In this document: one piece after another, positions 1-5,603 of the stretch
How positions within the stretch are numbered: the first letter of the stretch is position 1
Layout of the letters: each line of letters begins with the position of its first letter
Source of the DNA: Candidatus Omnitrophota bacterium
GTDB lineage: Bacteria > Omnitrophota > Gorgyraeia > Gygaellales > Profunditerraquicolaceae
Assembly (NCBI GenBank): GCA_020062065.1
Contig: JAGUWZ010000153.1
Location: forward strand, 1 to 5,603
Length of the DNA: 5,603 nucleotides
Direction of reading: 5' to 3'
Translations under genes and position numbers: made by a program
The notes under the pieces: generated by a model
Told to the model about the DNA's origin: nothing
The model's input: only the letters and a program-made list of their open reading frames with translations
The model's database searches: none

Positions 1-30
1 ATCTCAATTTTTTCCCAACATTTTTATAGA

Positions 31-69
31 AGAAAAATTGATTCTAATCCGCAGATGCGGCGAAGAATC
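31..69 (-). terminator. Rho-independent terminator after acsE
   Basis: Read on the minus strand, a stem-loop begins 15 bases after the acsE stop codon. The outer arms GATTCT/AGAATC (64-69 and 40-45) enclose a small internal loop and a GC-rich inner stem CCGC/GCGG with an ATCT tetraloop. A run of five T (33-37) follows immediately. The position at the end of a four-gene co-directional cluster fits an operon terminator. The plus strand beyond the hairpin is also T-rich (70-90), so it could stop transcription from the other side too. No gene is visible in 1-83. Confidence 0.75.
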
Positions 70-83
70 TTATTTATTCAAAA

Positions 84-872
84 TTATTTTTTTCTATAAG
101 CATCCAGATAAGAATCACAGTATATCTGTTTGTTTAAAATCAATTCTGCAGTAATCAATGAATCCATCAATTCCTTATCTGTGGGGTCAAGTATTGCCGC
201 ATCCAGACCATAACCAACTGCCATTACCAGAAACATCCGGTTGATAAGGCTTCTAAAAGAGCTTCCCTGTGAAACATTGCTTAAACCAATTACGGTTTTC
301 GGTTGAGGTTCGGAAATAATCTTGAAGTCACGAATCGCCTCTAAGATATCTTTCATCTGCGCCTGACCGAGATTAACCGGCAAGACAATGGGATCTAGAT
401 AAAGTTCTTCAATAGGAAATCCTGACTCAGAACAAGCTGATACTATCGTAGCCGCCAGTTCCAATCTCTGATCTTTATTCTGAGGAATCCCCTTTGCATC
501 AATTGCCAGGCCAATAAGTTTAGCATTGTGTTGATTAGCCAACGGAATCATAATCGCCAGCTTCTGGGGGTCTGCGGTTGTAGAATTAATCATCACTTTA
601 TTCTTCATCACCCTTAATCCAGCATCAATGACCTGCGGCTTGCTTGAGTCCAGGACTAAAGTCTTATCCGTAACTTCCTGAATCACCTCTACCAGCCATT
701 GGATATCAGCTGTTGGATTTTTAGAAGCAGGCCCGCAGTTTAAATCTAAGGCGTCTGCACCACAAGCTATCTGGTCAAGAGCGCATTTTTGTATAACTTC
801 TTTATTCTTTTCTTTTATGGCTTTGGCTATGGATAAATACATCCCGTTAATCAACTCGCCGATTATAAACAT
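84..872 (-). CDS. acsE: Methyltetrahydrofolate:corrinoid/iron-sulfur protein methyltransferase (AcsE)
   Basis: This cytoplasmic enzyme transfers the methyl group of 5-methyltetrahydrofolate to the Co(I) centre of the corrinoid iron-sulfur protein, joining the folate branch of the Wood-Ljungdahl pathway to acetyl-CoA synthesis. The 262-residue protein has the length of the Moorella thermoacetica enzyme and is a pterin-binding TIM barrel. It opens with IIGELINGM and carries LDLNCGPA (42-49), LDSS around Asp75, MINST around Asn96, LYLDP around Asp160 and GLSNVSQ around Asn199. From memory, Asp75, Asn96, Asp160 and Asn199 are the folate-binding/proton-relay residues of the Moorella protein, and all fall at the same numbers here. 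The C-terminal YCDS motif is also present. The start is supported by an AGGAG six bases upstream of ATG. It lies 16 bases after acsD, and a terminator follows. It appears intact. Confidence 0.96.
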   Translation of the reverse strand: MFIIGELINGMYLSIAKAIKEKNKEVIQKCALDQIACGADALDLNCGPASKNPTADIQWLVEVIQEVTDKTLVLDSSKPQVIDAGLRVMKNKVMINSTTADPQKLAIMIPLANQHNAKLIGLAIDAKGIPQNKDQRLELAATIVSACSESGFPIEELYLDPIVLPVNLGQAQMKDILEAIRDFKIISEPQPKTVIGLSNVSQGSSFRSLINRMFLVMAVGYGLDAAILDPTDKELMDSLITAELILNKQIYCDSYLDAYRKK

Positions 873-878
873 ATTATT

Positions 879-883
879 CTCCT
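879..883 (-). promoter_or_regulatory. Ribosome binding site of acsE
   Basis: On the minus strand AGGAG lies six bases before the ATG at 872. It is the only canonical Shine-Dalgarno in the window, and it sits in the 16-base gap after the acsD stop. acsE therefore probably has its own efficient translation initiation within the shared transcript. Confidence 0.8.
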
Positions 884-888
884 AAAAA

Positions 889-1824
889 TTATCCCCATAA
901 GTTATCTATATAGTTACTTACTTTCTCTACTGCCTGCGGGTGGCGCATAACCAAAAGGTCCGCTCCTGCCTGAATAAGGGCTGTGGCAGTAAGCGCTTCC
1001 CAGATTATACTGGTTTCTTGAGAGCCTACCCTGGCTTCCTTTGCCCGCCAGGCCTCCTGTCCTACTAAACAGATAAAAGGTAAAGCCACCATCTTGTCAC
1101 CGGATAATGCGGATAAACGCGCCCGTTCCATAATAGAATAGGCATATTCCAATCCATAACCCAGAGCGCCGATAGTAGGATTAATTACAATTCGTTCTAA
1201 AGGAAGTCCTGAGTCCGAAATAAGTATATTTAACTGCTTGGCTATATTTATATCAATGGGCGACTCAGCGATAATATTATGGCCGTCAGCTAATACTGCG
1301 GCAGTCAGGGTTTTATAATTATCCTGCGCTGCGCTTCCTACAAGGCAACGTTCTCCCTTTGCTGCCTCAGAACAGGCTGGCAAAACCAGATTATCTTTAT
1401 CACGATCCCCGCATCCTAATATAACCAAAGGCAAATCCACCCTTTTTAATAACCCCCTGATCAGTTCTGCTTCTTGTTCCGGTGTTTTATTCCCGAAATC
1501 AGGATGGGCTCCTTGAAGTTTTATACAAAGAATTTCGGCCTTGTATTCCCGCACACATTTTTCCGCCCAGAGATAAGGATCAGCGAAGACATGCGCATAA
1601 ACCTGGCTCAAGTCCTGTGGCCAATCCAGCGGCGCAATATCCCAGATTTCAAAAGCCAGGCGCGGTTTGTAGGGGATTTTGCCCTCGGGGAATAAGAAAG
1701 GAAGCGTTGTTTGTCCACCCAATTTAATTACCCCGGACCTGCTTCCGCCTTCTTGCTCAGTTGCGCCCAAAGTTAATTCACCAACTTTCCCTGGCCATTT
1801 CTCAAGCATTAACTCAACTGCCAT
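889..1824 (-). CDS. acsD: Corrinoid iron-sulfur protein small (delta) subunit, acetyl-CoA decarbonylase/synthase
   Basis: This is the small subunit of the heterodimeric corrinoid iron-sulfur protein, which carries the methyl group from AcsE to the A-cluster of acetyl-CoA synthase. In bacteria it is called AcsD (CdhD in archaeal-style naming). It is a TIM-barrel protein that caps the corrinoid and carries no iron-sulfur cluster itself. The 311 residues match the usual bacterial length of about 310-320. Family signatures are visible: ELTLGAT and GGQTTLPFLFPEG near the N-terminus, LGCGDRDKDN in the middle, then NYKTLTAA, GHNIIAESPIDINIAKQLN, INPTIGALGYGLEYAYSIMER and QEAWRAKEA towards the C-terminus. 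The ATG is five bases after the cooC stop. An AGGGGG lies 12 bases upstream, which is far for a Shine-Dalgarno, so translational coupling to cooC is likely. The partner large subunit AcsC is not in the window. Confidence 0.95.
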   Translation of the reverse strand: MAVELMLEKWPGKVGELTLGATEQEGGSRSGVIKLGGQTTLPFLFPEGKIPYKPRLAFEIWDIAPLDWPQDLSQVYAHVFADPYLWAEKCVREYKAEILCIKLQGAHPDFGNKTPEQEAELIRGLLKRVDLPLVILGCGDRDKDNLVLPACSEAAKGERCLVGSAAQDNYKTLTAAVLADGHNIIAESPIDINIAKQLNILISDSGLPLERIVINPTIGALGYGLEYAYSIMERARLSALSGDKMVALPFICLVGQEAWRAKEARVGSQETSIIWEALTATALIQAGADLLVMRHPQAVEKVSNYIDNLWG

Positions 1825-1829
1825 ATTCT

Positions 1830-2585
1830 TTAGATACCCCCTGTTATTATTTTGCCTAACAGCCCAGCCATTGCCGCAAGAGATGCTGTATCTTTCTTTA
1901 AACTAAACACTGAATTATTGTTAATACTTATATCTGTTAACTGCGGGTCTTCAGGAATCCTGCCTATATACTTAAGCCCTCTATTGTTTATCTTTTCTTT
2001 GTCTATTTCTTCATCCCCGCGGTTAATAATCAGGAATTTATTTTTCGTTTTTATCTTTAACTCCTCTACTAATTCACTAATTCTTTCTGCTGCGCGCAAG
2101 CCCGCAGCAGTCGAATCAGAAATCACTACTAATGCAGTAGTAGAACCTGTGGTTTTGCGGGAAAAATGTTCCAGTCCAGCCTCATTGTCAATAACCACAA
2201 AATCATAATCTTTAATCAACCCACTCATCACATTTCTTAAAACATTGTTCACGTAACAATAACACCCCGCGCCTTCGGGTCTTCCCATAGTCAGCAAATC
2301 AAAACCCTCATCTTCCTGAATTATAGTCTGGACCTGGTATTCTAAGAATCTATCTTTGGTCATACCTGCGGGAATTTTATCCGGTTGCGCAGCAACGCGG
2401 TCAAGGATACCACTAATGCTTTCCTTGACCTTAACGCCTAAAAACTCGGCGAGATTATTGTTGGGGTCTGCATCAATCCCTAATACAGAACCTCCTTTTC
2501 GTTCTTTAAGCAACCTGATAATTAAAGCCGCGAGAGTAGTTTTTCCTGTCCCGCCTTTACCTGCTATGGCTATGCTGTAGCCCAC
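1830..2585 (-). CDS. cooC: CooC/AcsF-type nickel-insertion ATPase for CO dehydrogenase/acetyl-CoA synthase
   Basis: This is a cytoplasmic MinD/ParA-like (SIMIBI) dimeric ATPase that delivers nickel during maturation of the C-cluster of CO dehydrogenase (CooC) or the A-cluster of acetyl-CoA synthase (AcsF). The 251 residues show a deviant Walker A GKGGTGKT (9-16), DADPNNNL (38-45), the metal-binding Cys-x-Cys pair Cys108/Cys110 in EGAGCYCYVNN, Walker B FVVIDNEAGLEHFSR (129-143) and the nucleotide-specificity stretch LIINRG. The Cys pair separates it from ordinary ParA/MinD proteins. The start is GTG: an in-frame TAA lies two codons upstream and Walker A begins at residue 9, so no other start fits. 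No Shine-Dalgarno is visible, and a strong hairpin (2603-2631) lies just upstream. Its place among acs genes slightly favours the AcsF role, but sequence alone does not decide between CooC and AcsF. Confidence 0.92.
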   Translation of the reverse strand: MGYSIAIAGKGGTGKTTLAALIIRLLKERKGGSVLGIDADPNNNLAEFLGVKVKESISGILDRVAAQPDKIPAGMTKDRFLEYQVQTIIQEDEGFDLLTMGRPEGAGCYCYVNNVLRNVMSGLIKDYDFVVIDNEAGLEHFSRKTTGSTTALVVISDSTAAGLRAAERISELVEELKIKTKNKFLIINRGDEEIDKEKINNRGLKYIGRIPEDPQLTDISINNNSVFSLKKDTASLAAMAGLLGKIITGGI

Positions 2586-2602
2586 TTTTTATTAACATCA
2601 CT

Positions 2603-2631
2603 TGCATCTAGAGGTCTAACCTCTATATGCA
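2603..2631 (-). repeat. Intergenic hairpin/palindrome between RACo and cooC
   Basis: An almost perfect inverted repeat fills half of the 58-base gap. The inner arms TAGAGGT and ACCTCTA (2609-2615 and 2619-2625) have a 3-base loop. After one mismatch they continue as outer arms TGCAT and ATGCA (2603-2607 and 2627-2631). That gives 12 base pairs in 29 bases. No T-run follows on the minus strand, so it does not look like a terminator. It may be an mRNA processing/stability hairpin, a repetitive extragenic palindrome, or an element that modulates cooC initiation. The role is inferred. Confidence 0.6.
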
Positions 2632-2643
2632 TATGGTAACTTG

Positions 2644-4572
2644 TTATATTTTTATACTTGGAAACCTATTCAAATCCGTGTGCGGGAAAAACAAGGCTGC
2701 GATATATTCATCCATATATCCCGGCTCAACCGACAATTCAAAATAAGTAATTTTCCTGGCAATCTCATCCGCCTTTTTCATTGCCTCATAAGATAAAAGT
2801 ATCTGGCGGGCCCCGGCTAATGAACTATTGCCGACAAAGATAAATCTGGACCTCTCTAAATCCGGTAATAGCCCTATGTTTATGGCATTATCTATATCAA
2901 GGTAACTACCAAATCCGCCGGCAATAAAAATCTTCTTTATTTCAGCAAAATCCAGATTCATGTGTTTAACTAAGCTTGAAGCAGCAGAATAAATTGCCGC
3001 CTTGGACCTCTTGATATTCTCAATATCATCTTCGCTAATCACAATATCAGCGCTTATAGCGCATTCGTTCTTAAATGCAACTATAAATTCCCGGCCGTCT
3101 GCGCTATCACGGATGCGCGGGTGTTTAATCAAATTTATCTTACCGTTTTTATCGAGCAAGCCCACGCGTAACATCTGGGCAATTATGTCAATATATCCAC
3201 AGCCGCATATACCTAAAGGCTTTGTTTCGCCGATAGTATTATAGCTAACCTTAAAATCGCCAGGCGTAATCTTTAGTCTCTGGATGGCTCCACGGCTTGC
3301 GCGCATGCCACAGCTTACGCCTGAGCCTTCAAAAGCCGGGCCTGCGGAGGCAGAAGCAGAAATAAGAAAATCCCGGTTGCCTAAAACTATCTCTCCGTTG
3401 GTGCCAATATCAATTAAGATGCCTAAATCTTCTAAATCAGACAAACCGCAGGATAAAACCCCTGCGCTAACATCTCCGCCTACATAGCTGGATACCCCGG
3501 GGACGCAGGATAATAGGCCACGGGGATTTATCTTTATGCCGGCTTCCGCGGCCCGGATAGTAGGCACAAAATTTGCCGTGGGCACATAAGGCGCTCTTCT
3601 GATATATGTGGGTTCAACACGTAACAAAAGATGGACCATTGTGGTATTGCCGGCGCATAAAATGCAATTTACGTCATTAAGGTCTATTTTGTGCTCCTGT
3701 ATTAATTCCTGAATCATCTGATTCATCCCGTCAATCACCGCGTGATGTAATTTCTCCAATCCGTCCTGTTCTTGCGCATAAATAATCCGGGTGATAATAT
3801 CGCTGCCAAAACTGGCTTGTTTGTTGTAGGTGGCCTTTGTACCCAAAACCCTCTTAGAATTTAGGTCTACTAACTGCCCGGCGATAGTGGTGGTTCCTAT
3901 ATCAAAACATAAACCGAAATTTTTATGGGAGGTATCACCTGGCTCAACCAGGACTATCTCGGTGGTCCCGTTTCTTTTACCCAATGTCACGGTAATCTTC
4001 CAATCCGCAGAACGAAATAGTTCTCCCAGGCGCCTGATATTCGCTAGACCTGTCTGCATAATCGGGATATCTTGAATGCGACGAATCTGCCGATAGAGCC
4101 TTTCTAAATCGCTGATTTTATCTTCTAAATCCGGCAGCGGTAATTCTAAATACAGTTTTGTCGCCAATGGCGAATGCACAAAAATCTCTTCGCCTAAAAC
4201 AGAGACAGCCGATTCTACATCTTCGGAATCTGAATAAATGCCCTTTAGCCTTAAATCTAAATCTTGCGGACTTAATTTTTCTAAATCTATCCTGGATTCA
4301 GCAGGAACTTCCACTTCTAAATCGCTGTGTATAGTAGCAAGACAAGCCAGATATACCCCGCGTTTTCTTTCTTCCAAAGTTATCCTGCCGGCGGGTTGAC
4401 TAATGACTTGGCCGCTTCTTAAGATTACCTTACACCTGCCGCAAACACCGTCACCTCCGCAGCTGGAATTTATATAAACCCCCGTAGATATAGCCGCAGA
4501 AAGAATGGTCTTGCCCTTTTCTACTTCTACAGTTTTGTTATCCGGATAAAATGTTACTTTATATTTTTCCAT
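2644..4572 (-). CDS. acsV: Reductive activator of the corrinoid iron-sulfur protein (RACo/AcsV type, 2Fe-2S + ASKHA ATPase)
   Basis: RACo proteins use ATP hydrolysis to reduce the accidentally oxidised Co(II) of the corrinoid iron-sulfur protein back to active Co(I). The protein has 642 residues from the ATG at 4572, close to the usual 600-650. Residues 1-90 are a ferredoxin-like domain with Cys38-x5-Cys44-x2-Cys47 and Cys77 for a [2Fe-2S] cluster. A linker and middle domain follow. The C-terminal part (the family annotated DUF4445) is an ASKHA-fold ATPase with phosphate-1 motif FDIGTTT (Asp224), CAGNTT (306-311), phosphate-2 motif IDIGTNGE (Asp388) and adenosine motif AGGFGS (551-556). An upstream in-frame ATG at 4629 would add 19 residues, but it lies inside a tandem repeat and the extension does not resemble the family, so 4572 is preferred. 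Neither start has a good Shine-Dalgarno. It lies upstream of cooC, acsD and acsE and is probably co-transcribed with them. Related ASKHA proteins also reactivate methyltransferase corrinoid proteins, but the acs context favours the acetyl-CoA pathway. Confidence 0.92.
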   Translation of the reverse strand: MEKYKVTFYPDNKTVEVEKGKTILSAAISTGVYINSSCGGDGVCGRCKVILRSGQVISQPAGRITLEERKRGVYLACLATIHSDLEVEVPAESRIDLEKLSPQDLDLRLKGIYSDSEDVESAVSVLGEEIFVHSPLATKLYLELPLPDLEDKISDLERLYRQIRRIQDIPIMQTGLANIRRLGELFRSADWKITVTLGKRNGTTEIVLVEPGDTSHKNFGLCFDIGTTTIAGQLVDLNSKRVLGTKATYNKQASFGSDIITRIIYAQEQDGLEKLHHAVIDGMNQMIQELIQEHKIDLNDVNCILCAGNTTMVHLLLRVEPTYIRRAPYVPTANFVPTIRAAEAGIKINPRGLLSCVPGVSSYVGGDVSAGVLSCGLSDLEDLGILIDIGTNGEIVLGNRDFLISASASAGPAFEGSGVSCGMRASRGAIQRLKITPGDFKVSYNTIGETKPLGICGCGYIDIIAQMLRVGLLDKNGKINLIKHPRIRDSADGREFIVAFKNECAISADIVISEDDIENIKRSKAAIYSAASSLVKHMNLDFAEIKKIFIAGGFGSYLDIDNAINIGLLPDLERSRFIFVGNSSLAGARQILLSYEAMKKADEIARKITYFELSVEPGYMDEYIAALFFPHTDLNRFPSIKI

Positions 4573-4609
4573 ATGTATTTGGATTTGGAGACGCTTTCTG
4601 AGCCAATCG

Positions 4610-4649
4610 GGAAACTGTCCCCTAGGCATACAGGAAACTGTCCCCTAGG
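4610..4649. repeat. Two-copy 17-bp tandem repeat, REP-like
   Basis: GGAAACTGTCCCCTAGG occurs identically at 4610-4626 and 4633-4649, separated by CATACA (23-bp period). Read on the minus strand, each copy contains GGGGACAGTTTCC. From memory, this core recurs in many metagenomic bacterial genomes as a dispersed REP-like sequence, often near IS200-like REP-associated tyrosine transposases; I could not check this here. No transposase is present. The leftward copy overlaps the upstream ATG (4629) of the RACo reading frame, which makes that start doubtful. Confidence 0.7.
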
Positions 4650-4667
4650 TATATTGCTTGCAATATA
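4650..4667. promoter_or_regulatory. Perfect 8-bp inverted repeat, possible operator
   Basis: TATATTGC and GCAATATA (4650-4657 and 4660-4667) form a perfect palindrome with a 2-base spacer, directly abutting the tandem repeat. It lies about 80 bases upstream of the RACo start, where an operator could sit. No regulator gene is nearby, and it could equally belong to the repeat element. It contains TATATT on the minus strand, but no convincing -35 box lies at the right distance. Confidence 0.35.
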
Positions 4668-4733
4668 AACCCATTACCTCTTTTGAAGCGAATTTACACA
4701 CAATTGAGTATACTACCCAAATTCGAAAAATTC

Positions 4734-4762
4734 TTGACATTTGTCCTTTTATAGGCTATATT
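4734..4762 (+). promoter_or_regulatory. Strong sigma-70-type promoter on the plus strand
   Basis: A consensus -35 TTGACA (4734-4739) is followed, after exactly 17 bases, by TATATT (4757-4762), one base from the consensus -10. Transcription would start near 4769-4771 and run rightward, against all genes in the window. The first thing downstream is the hairpin at 4764-4801, then the 3' end of the DUF3800 gene in antisense. No plus-strand gene follows, which makes this promoter unusual. Confidence 0.55.
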
Positions 4763-4763
4763 T

Positions 4764-4808
4764 AAAATGCGGGCGTTGACTGGGTCGATGGCTCGCATTT
4801 TTATTTTA
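4764..4808 (+). terminator. Long hairpin with T-rich tail, possible terminator or tiny RNA
   Basis: Outer arms 4764-4774 and 4791-4801 (AAAATGCGGGC / GCTCGCATTTT) and inner arms 4775-4780 and 4784-4789 (GTTGAC / GTCGAT) form a 17-bp stem with a TGG triloop and a single bulged G at 4790. A T-rich stretch (4797-4807) follows on the plus strand. Three of the pairs are G·U only when the plus strand is the RNA; on the minus strand they become A·C mismatches. This suggests the plus strand is the structured transcript. The outer stem still forms on the minus strand, with TTTT after it, so it could also terminate the DUF3800 gene, whose stop is at 4801. Confidence 0.6.
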
Positions 4809-5508
4809 CAGGATTAAATTCCCAAACGCTAAAGTAATTCGGCTGATCTTTCGTAAAACTACTAGCCAAATTTTCTACCTCTAACTTTCCTTTAAGGAAA
4901 TCACAAACTCTCCCCTTAACCACATCGAATTTCTTCTCCGATTGTCTTTTTCGCCTGAAATCAAACACAACGCACCCAACTAAAACATCTACCGTTTGAA
5001 TAAAAAGCGAAGCATGTGATTCTAAAACGGTTGCATTGTAAATATTGGATAGCGTTTTAATTTCCGGTTCATAATATTTATTACTTGTTGTTGGCTTTCC
5101 CAGAAAATCGGCAATTACACAAATTTTATCACTGGGCTGCAAGTTATTTTTGATTAGTAGCTTCGAATAGCTTATGTATGCTTCCCAAGTATCTGGGAAG
5201 GCTTCTTCAATTTTTACTCCCGGATTGGCTTTATCAATGACGAAACTACAAAATTGTAGTTTTGTAAATTTAAAATATAAATTTATAAGTTCGTAATAAA
5301 ATTCATGCGAGCCCCATGTAATACTGGAAAACTTAAATTCAAAGCAACTCTTCTTGAATTTTGATTCAGCTCTATTCTTTAAAACCCTGAGCTCTTCGTA
5401 TAGAGCAGACGTATCTTCGCACTTTAGAAGACCAATTCCAAAAAAGCGCTGTTCTGAATTATTATGTAATACTCCTGTCTCATCAATAAAACCAAAATAA
5501 TTGGCCAT
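4801..5508 (-). CDS. DUF3800 domain-containing protein
   Basis: This is a 235-residue soluble protein of the DUF3800 family, with no signal peptide or membrane segment. The molecular function is not established. Family hallmarks are visible: an N-terminal hydrophobic strand ending in Asp-Glu (FGFIDETG, Asp9-Glu10, the usual D-E-S/T-G motif), a Glu-x-Lys in FEFKF (Glu57, Lys59), an Asp in VIADFLG (Asp134), and a C-terminal ES...Q-x2-D-x3-G pattern (Glu163-Ser164, then QTVDVLVG with Gln171 and Asp174). These spaced acidic residues suggest a metal-dependent active site, perhaps a nuclease; this is inference. Family members are common in mobile and defence-associated regions. The ATG at 5508 fits the family N-terminus; the only Shine-Dalgarno-like sequence is a weak TAGG about 11 bases upstream. 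It is clearly AT-richer (about 35% G+C by eye) than the acs genes and is flanked by repeats and hairpins, which suggests separate acquisition. There is no functional link to the neighbouring operon. Confidence 0.82.
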   Translation of the reverse strand: MANYFGFIDETGVLHNNSEQRFFGIGLLKCEDTSALYEELRVLKNRAESKFKKSCFEFKFSSITWGSHEFYYELINLYFKFTKLQFCSFVIDKANPGVKIEEAFPDTWEAYISYSKLLIKNNLQPSDKICVIADFLGKPTTSNKYYEPEIKTLSNIYNATVLESHASLFIQTVDVLVGCVVFDFRRKRQSEKKFDVVKGRVCDFLKGKLEVENLASSFTKDQPNYFSVWEFNPVK

Positions 5509-5523
5509 ATAATCAATTACCTA

Positions 5524-5550
5524 AGGGGTGTGCCTAATACACATTCCCCT
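5524..5550. repeat. Hairpin upstream of the DUF3800 gene
   Basis: AGGGGTGTG (5524-5532) pairs with CACA and CCCCT (5540-5543 and 5546-5550) around a 7-base loop, with a 2-base TT bulge, giving nine base pairs. It lies 15 bases upstream of the DUF3800 start and directly abuts the next repeat. It could be a 5' leader hairpin, a terminator without a T-run, or part of a mobile palindrome. Confidence 0.45.
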
Positions 5551-5590
5551 CATTGCGAGGAGGCGCAGGCGATGGCGATGAAGCAATCTC
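5551..5590. repeat. Dispersed REP/MITE-like repeat (CATTGCGAGG...GAAGCAATCTC)
   Basis: The element starts CATTGCGAGGAG and ends GAAGCAATCTC, with terminal inverted ATTGC/GCAAT (5552-5556 and 5583-5587). I recognise this from memory as a widespread interspersed palindromic repeat of metagenomic bacterial genomes, usually read as GAGATTGCTTC...CTCGCAATG. The middle here (GCGCAGGCGATGGCGATG) appears diverged from the usual form. No transposase is visible. The remaining bases to 5603 hold nothing I can identify. Confidence 0.65.
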
Positions 5591-5603
5591 CGTCGAGAAA
5601 TTG

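Noticed and set aside
1852..2208. Plus-strand open frame of 118 codons opposite cooC
   Set aside because: It is the antisense shadow of a gene with clear Walker and Cys-x-Cys motifs; its protein has no recognisable domain.
4573..4629. Use of ATG 4629 as the RACo start (661 residues)
   Set aside because: The extra 19 residues are translated from the tandem repeat and neighbouring intergenic DNA, while the recognisable ferredoxin domain begins at the ATG at 4572.
4610..4649. CRISPR array
   Set aside because: There are only two copies with a 6-base spacer and no cas genes.
4707..4712. Minus-strand TATACT as the -10 of the RACo operon
   Set aside because: It matches a -10 well, but no acceptable -35 lies 16-18 bases upstream and there is no extended -10, so I could not support a promoter call.
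4689..4725. Inverted CGAATTT/AAATTCG pair around AGTATACT
   Set aside because: The arms are 7 bp of AT-rich sequence with a 23-base gap, and the inner palindrome is off-centre; this is easily expected by chance.
4767..4817. Short plus-strand reading frame of 16 codons downstream of the plus-strand promoter
   Set aside because: It lies inside the hairpin, has no ribosome binding site, and overlaps the 3' end of a well-supported gene; nothing supports translation.
5524..5550. Integron attC-like site near the DUF3800 gene (GCCTAAT resembles the R'' core)
   Set aside because: The core-like sequence is in the hairpin loop, no matching GTTRRRY partner box exists, and there is no integrase, so attC architecture is absent.

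Overview
The window is about 5.6 kb from an anaerobic bacterium that uses the Wood-Ljungdahl (reductive acetyl-CoA) pathway. Every recognisable gene lies on the minus strand. The four metabolic genes have a moderate G+C content (low-to-mid 40s % by eye). Short palindromic or tandem repeats of kinds I associate with uncultured groups such as Omnitrophota, Nitrospirota and Desulfobacterota sit between the genes. That taxonomic placement is a guess from memory; the sequence proves only an anaerobe with corrinoid/acetyl-CoA chemistry.

Reading in the direction of transcription (right to left): positions 5551-5590 hold an interspersed repeat, followed by a hairpin at 5524-5550. Next comes an AT-rich DUF3800-family gene (5508-4801). 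A gene-free stretch of about 230 bp (4573-4800) holds a strong plus-strand promoter running into a hairpin, a perfect short palindrome, and a two-copy 17-bp tandem repeat. The metabolic cluster follows: a RACo/AcsV-type corrinoid-protein activator (4572-2644), a CooC/AcsF-type nickel-insertion ATPase (2585-1830), the small (delta) subunit of the corrinoid iron-sulfur protein, AcsD/CdhD (1824-889), and the methyltetrahydrofolate:corrinoid methyltransferase AcsE (872-84). A rho-independent terminator at about 31-69 closes the cluster.

The four enzymes form one functional module. AcsE moves the methyl group from methyl-tetrahydrofolate to the cobalt of the corrinoid protein, of which AcsD is one subunit. 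RACo re-reduces that cobalt when it is accidentally oxidised, using ATP. CooC/AcsF loads nickel into the CO dehydrogenase/acetyl-CoA synthase that receives the methyl group. The large corrinoid subunit (AcsC) and the CODH/ACS catalytic subunits (AcsA, AcsB) are not in the window; they may lie to either side or elsewhere in the genome.

The metabolic genes look ordinary and intact. The unusual material is intergenic: the promoter-hairpin unit on the opposite strand, the repeat abutting the RACo start, the long hairpin between RACo and cooC, and the repeat-flanked, compositionally different DUF3800 gene. No RNA gene of a known class, CRISPR array or transposase gene was found.
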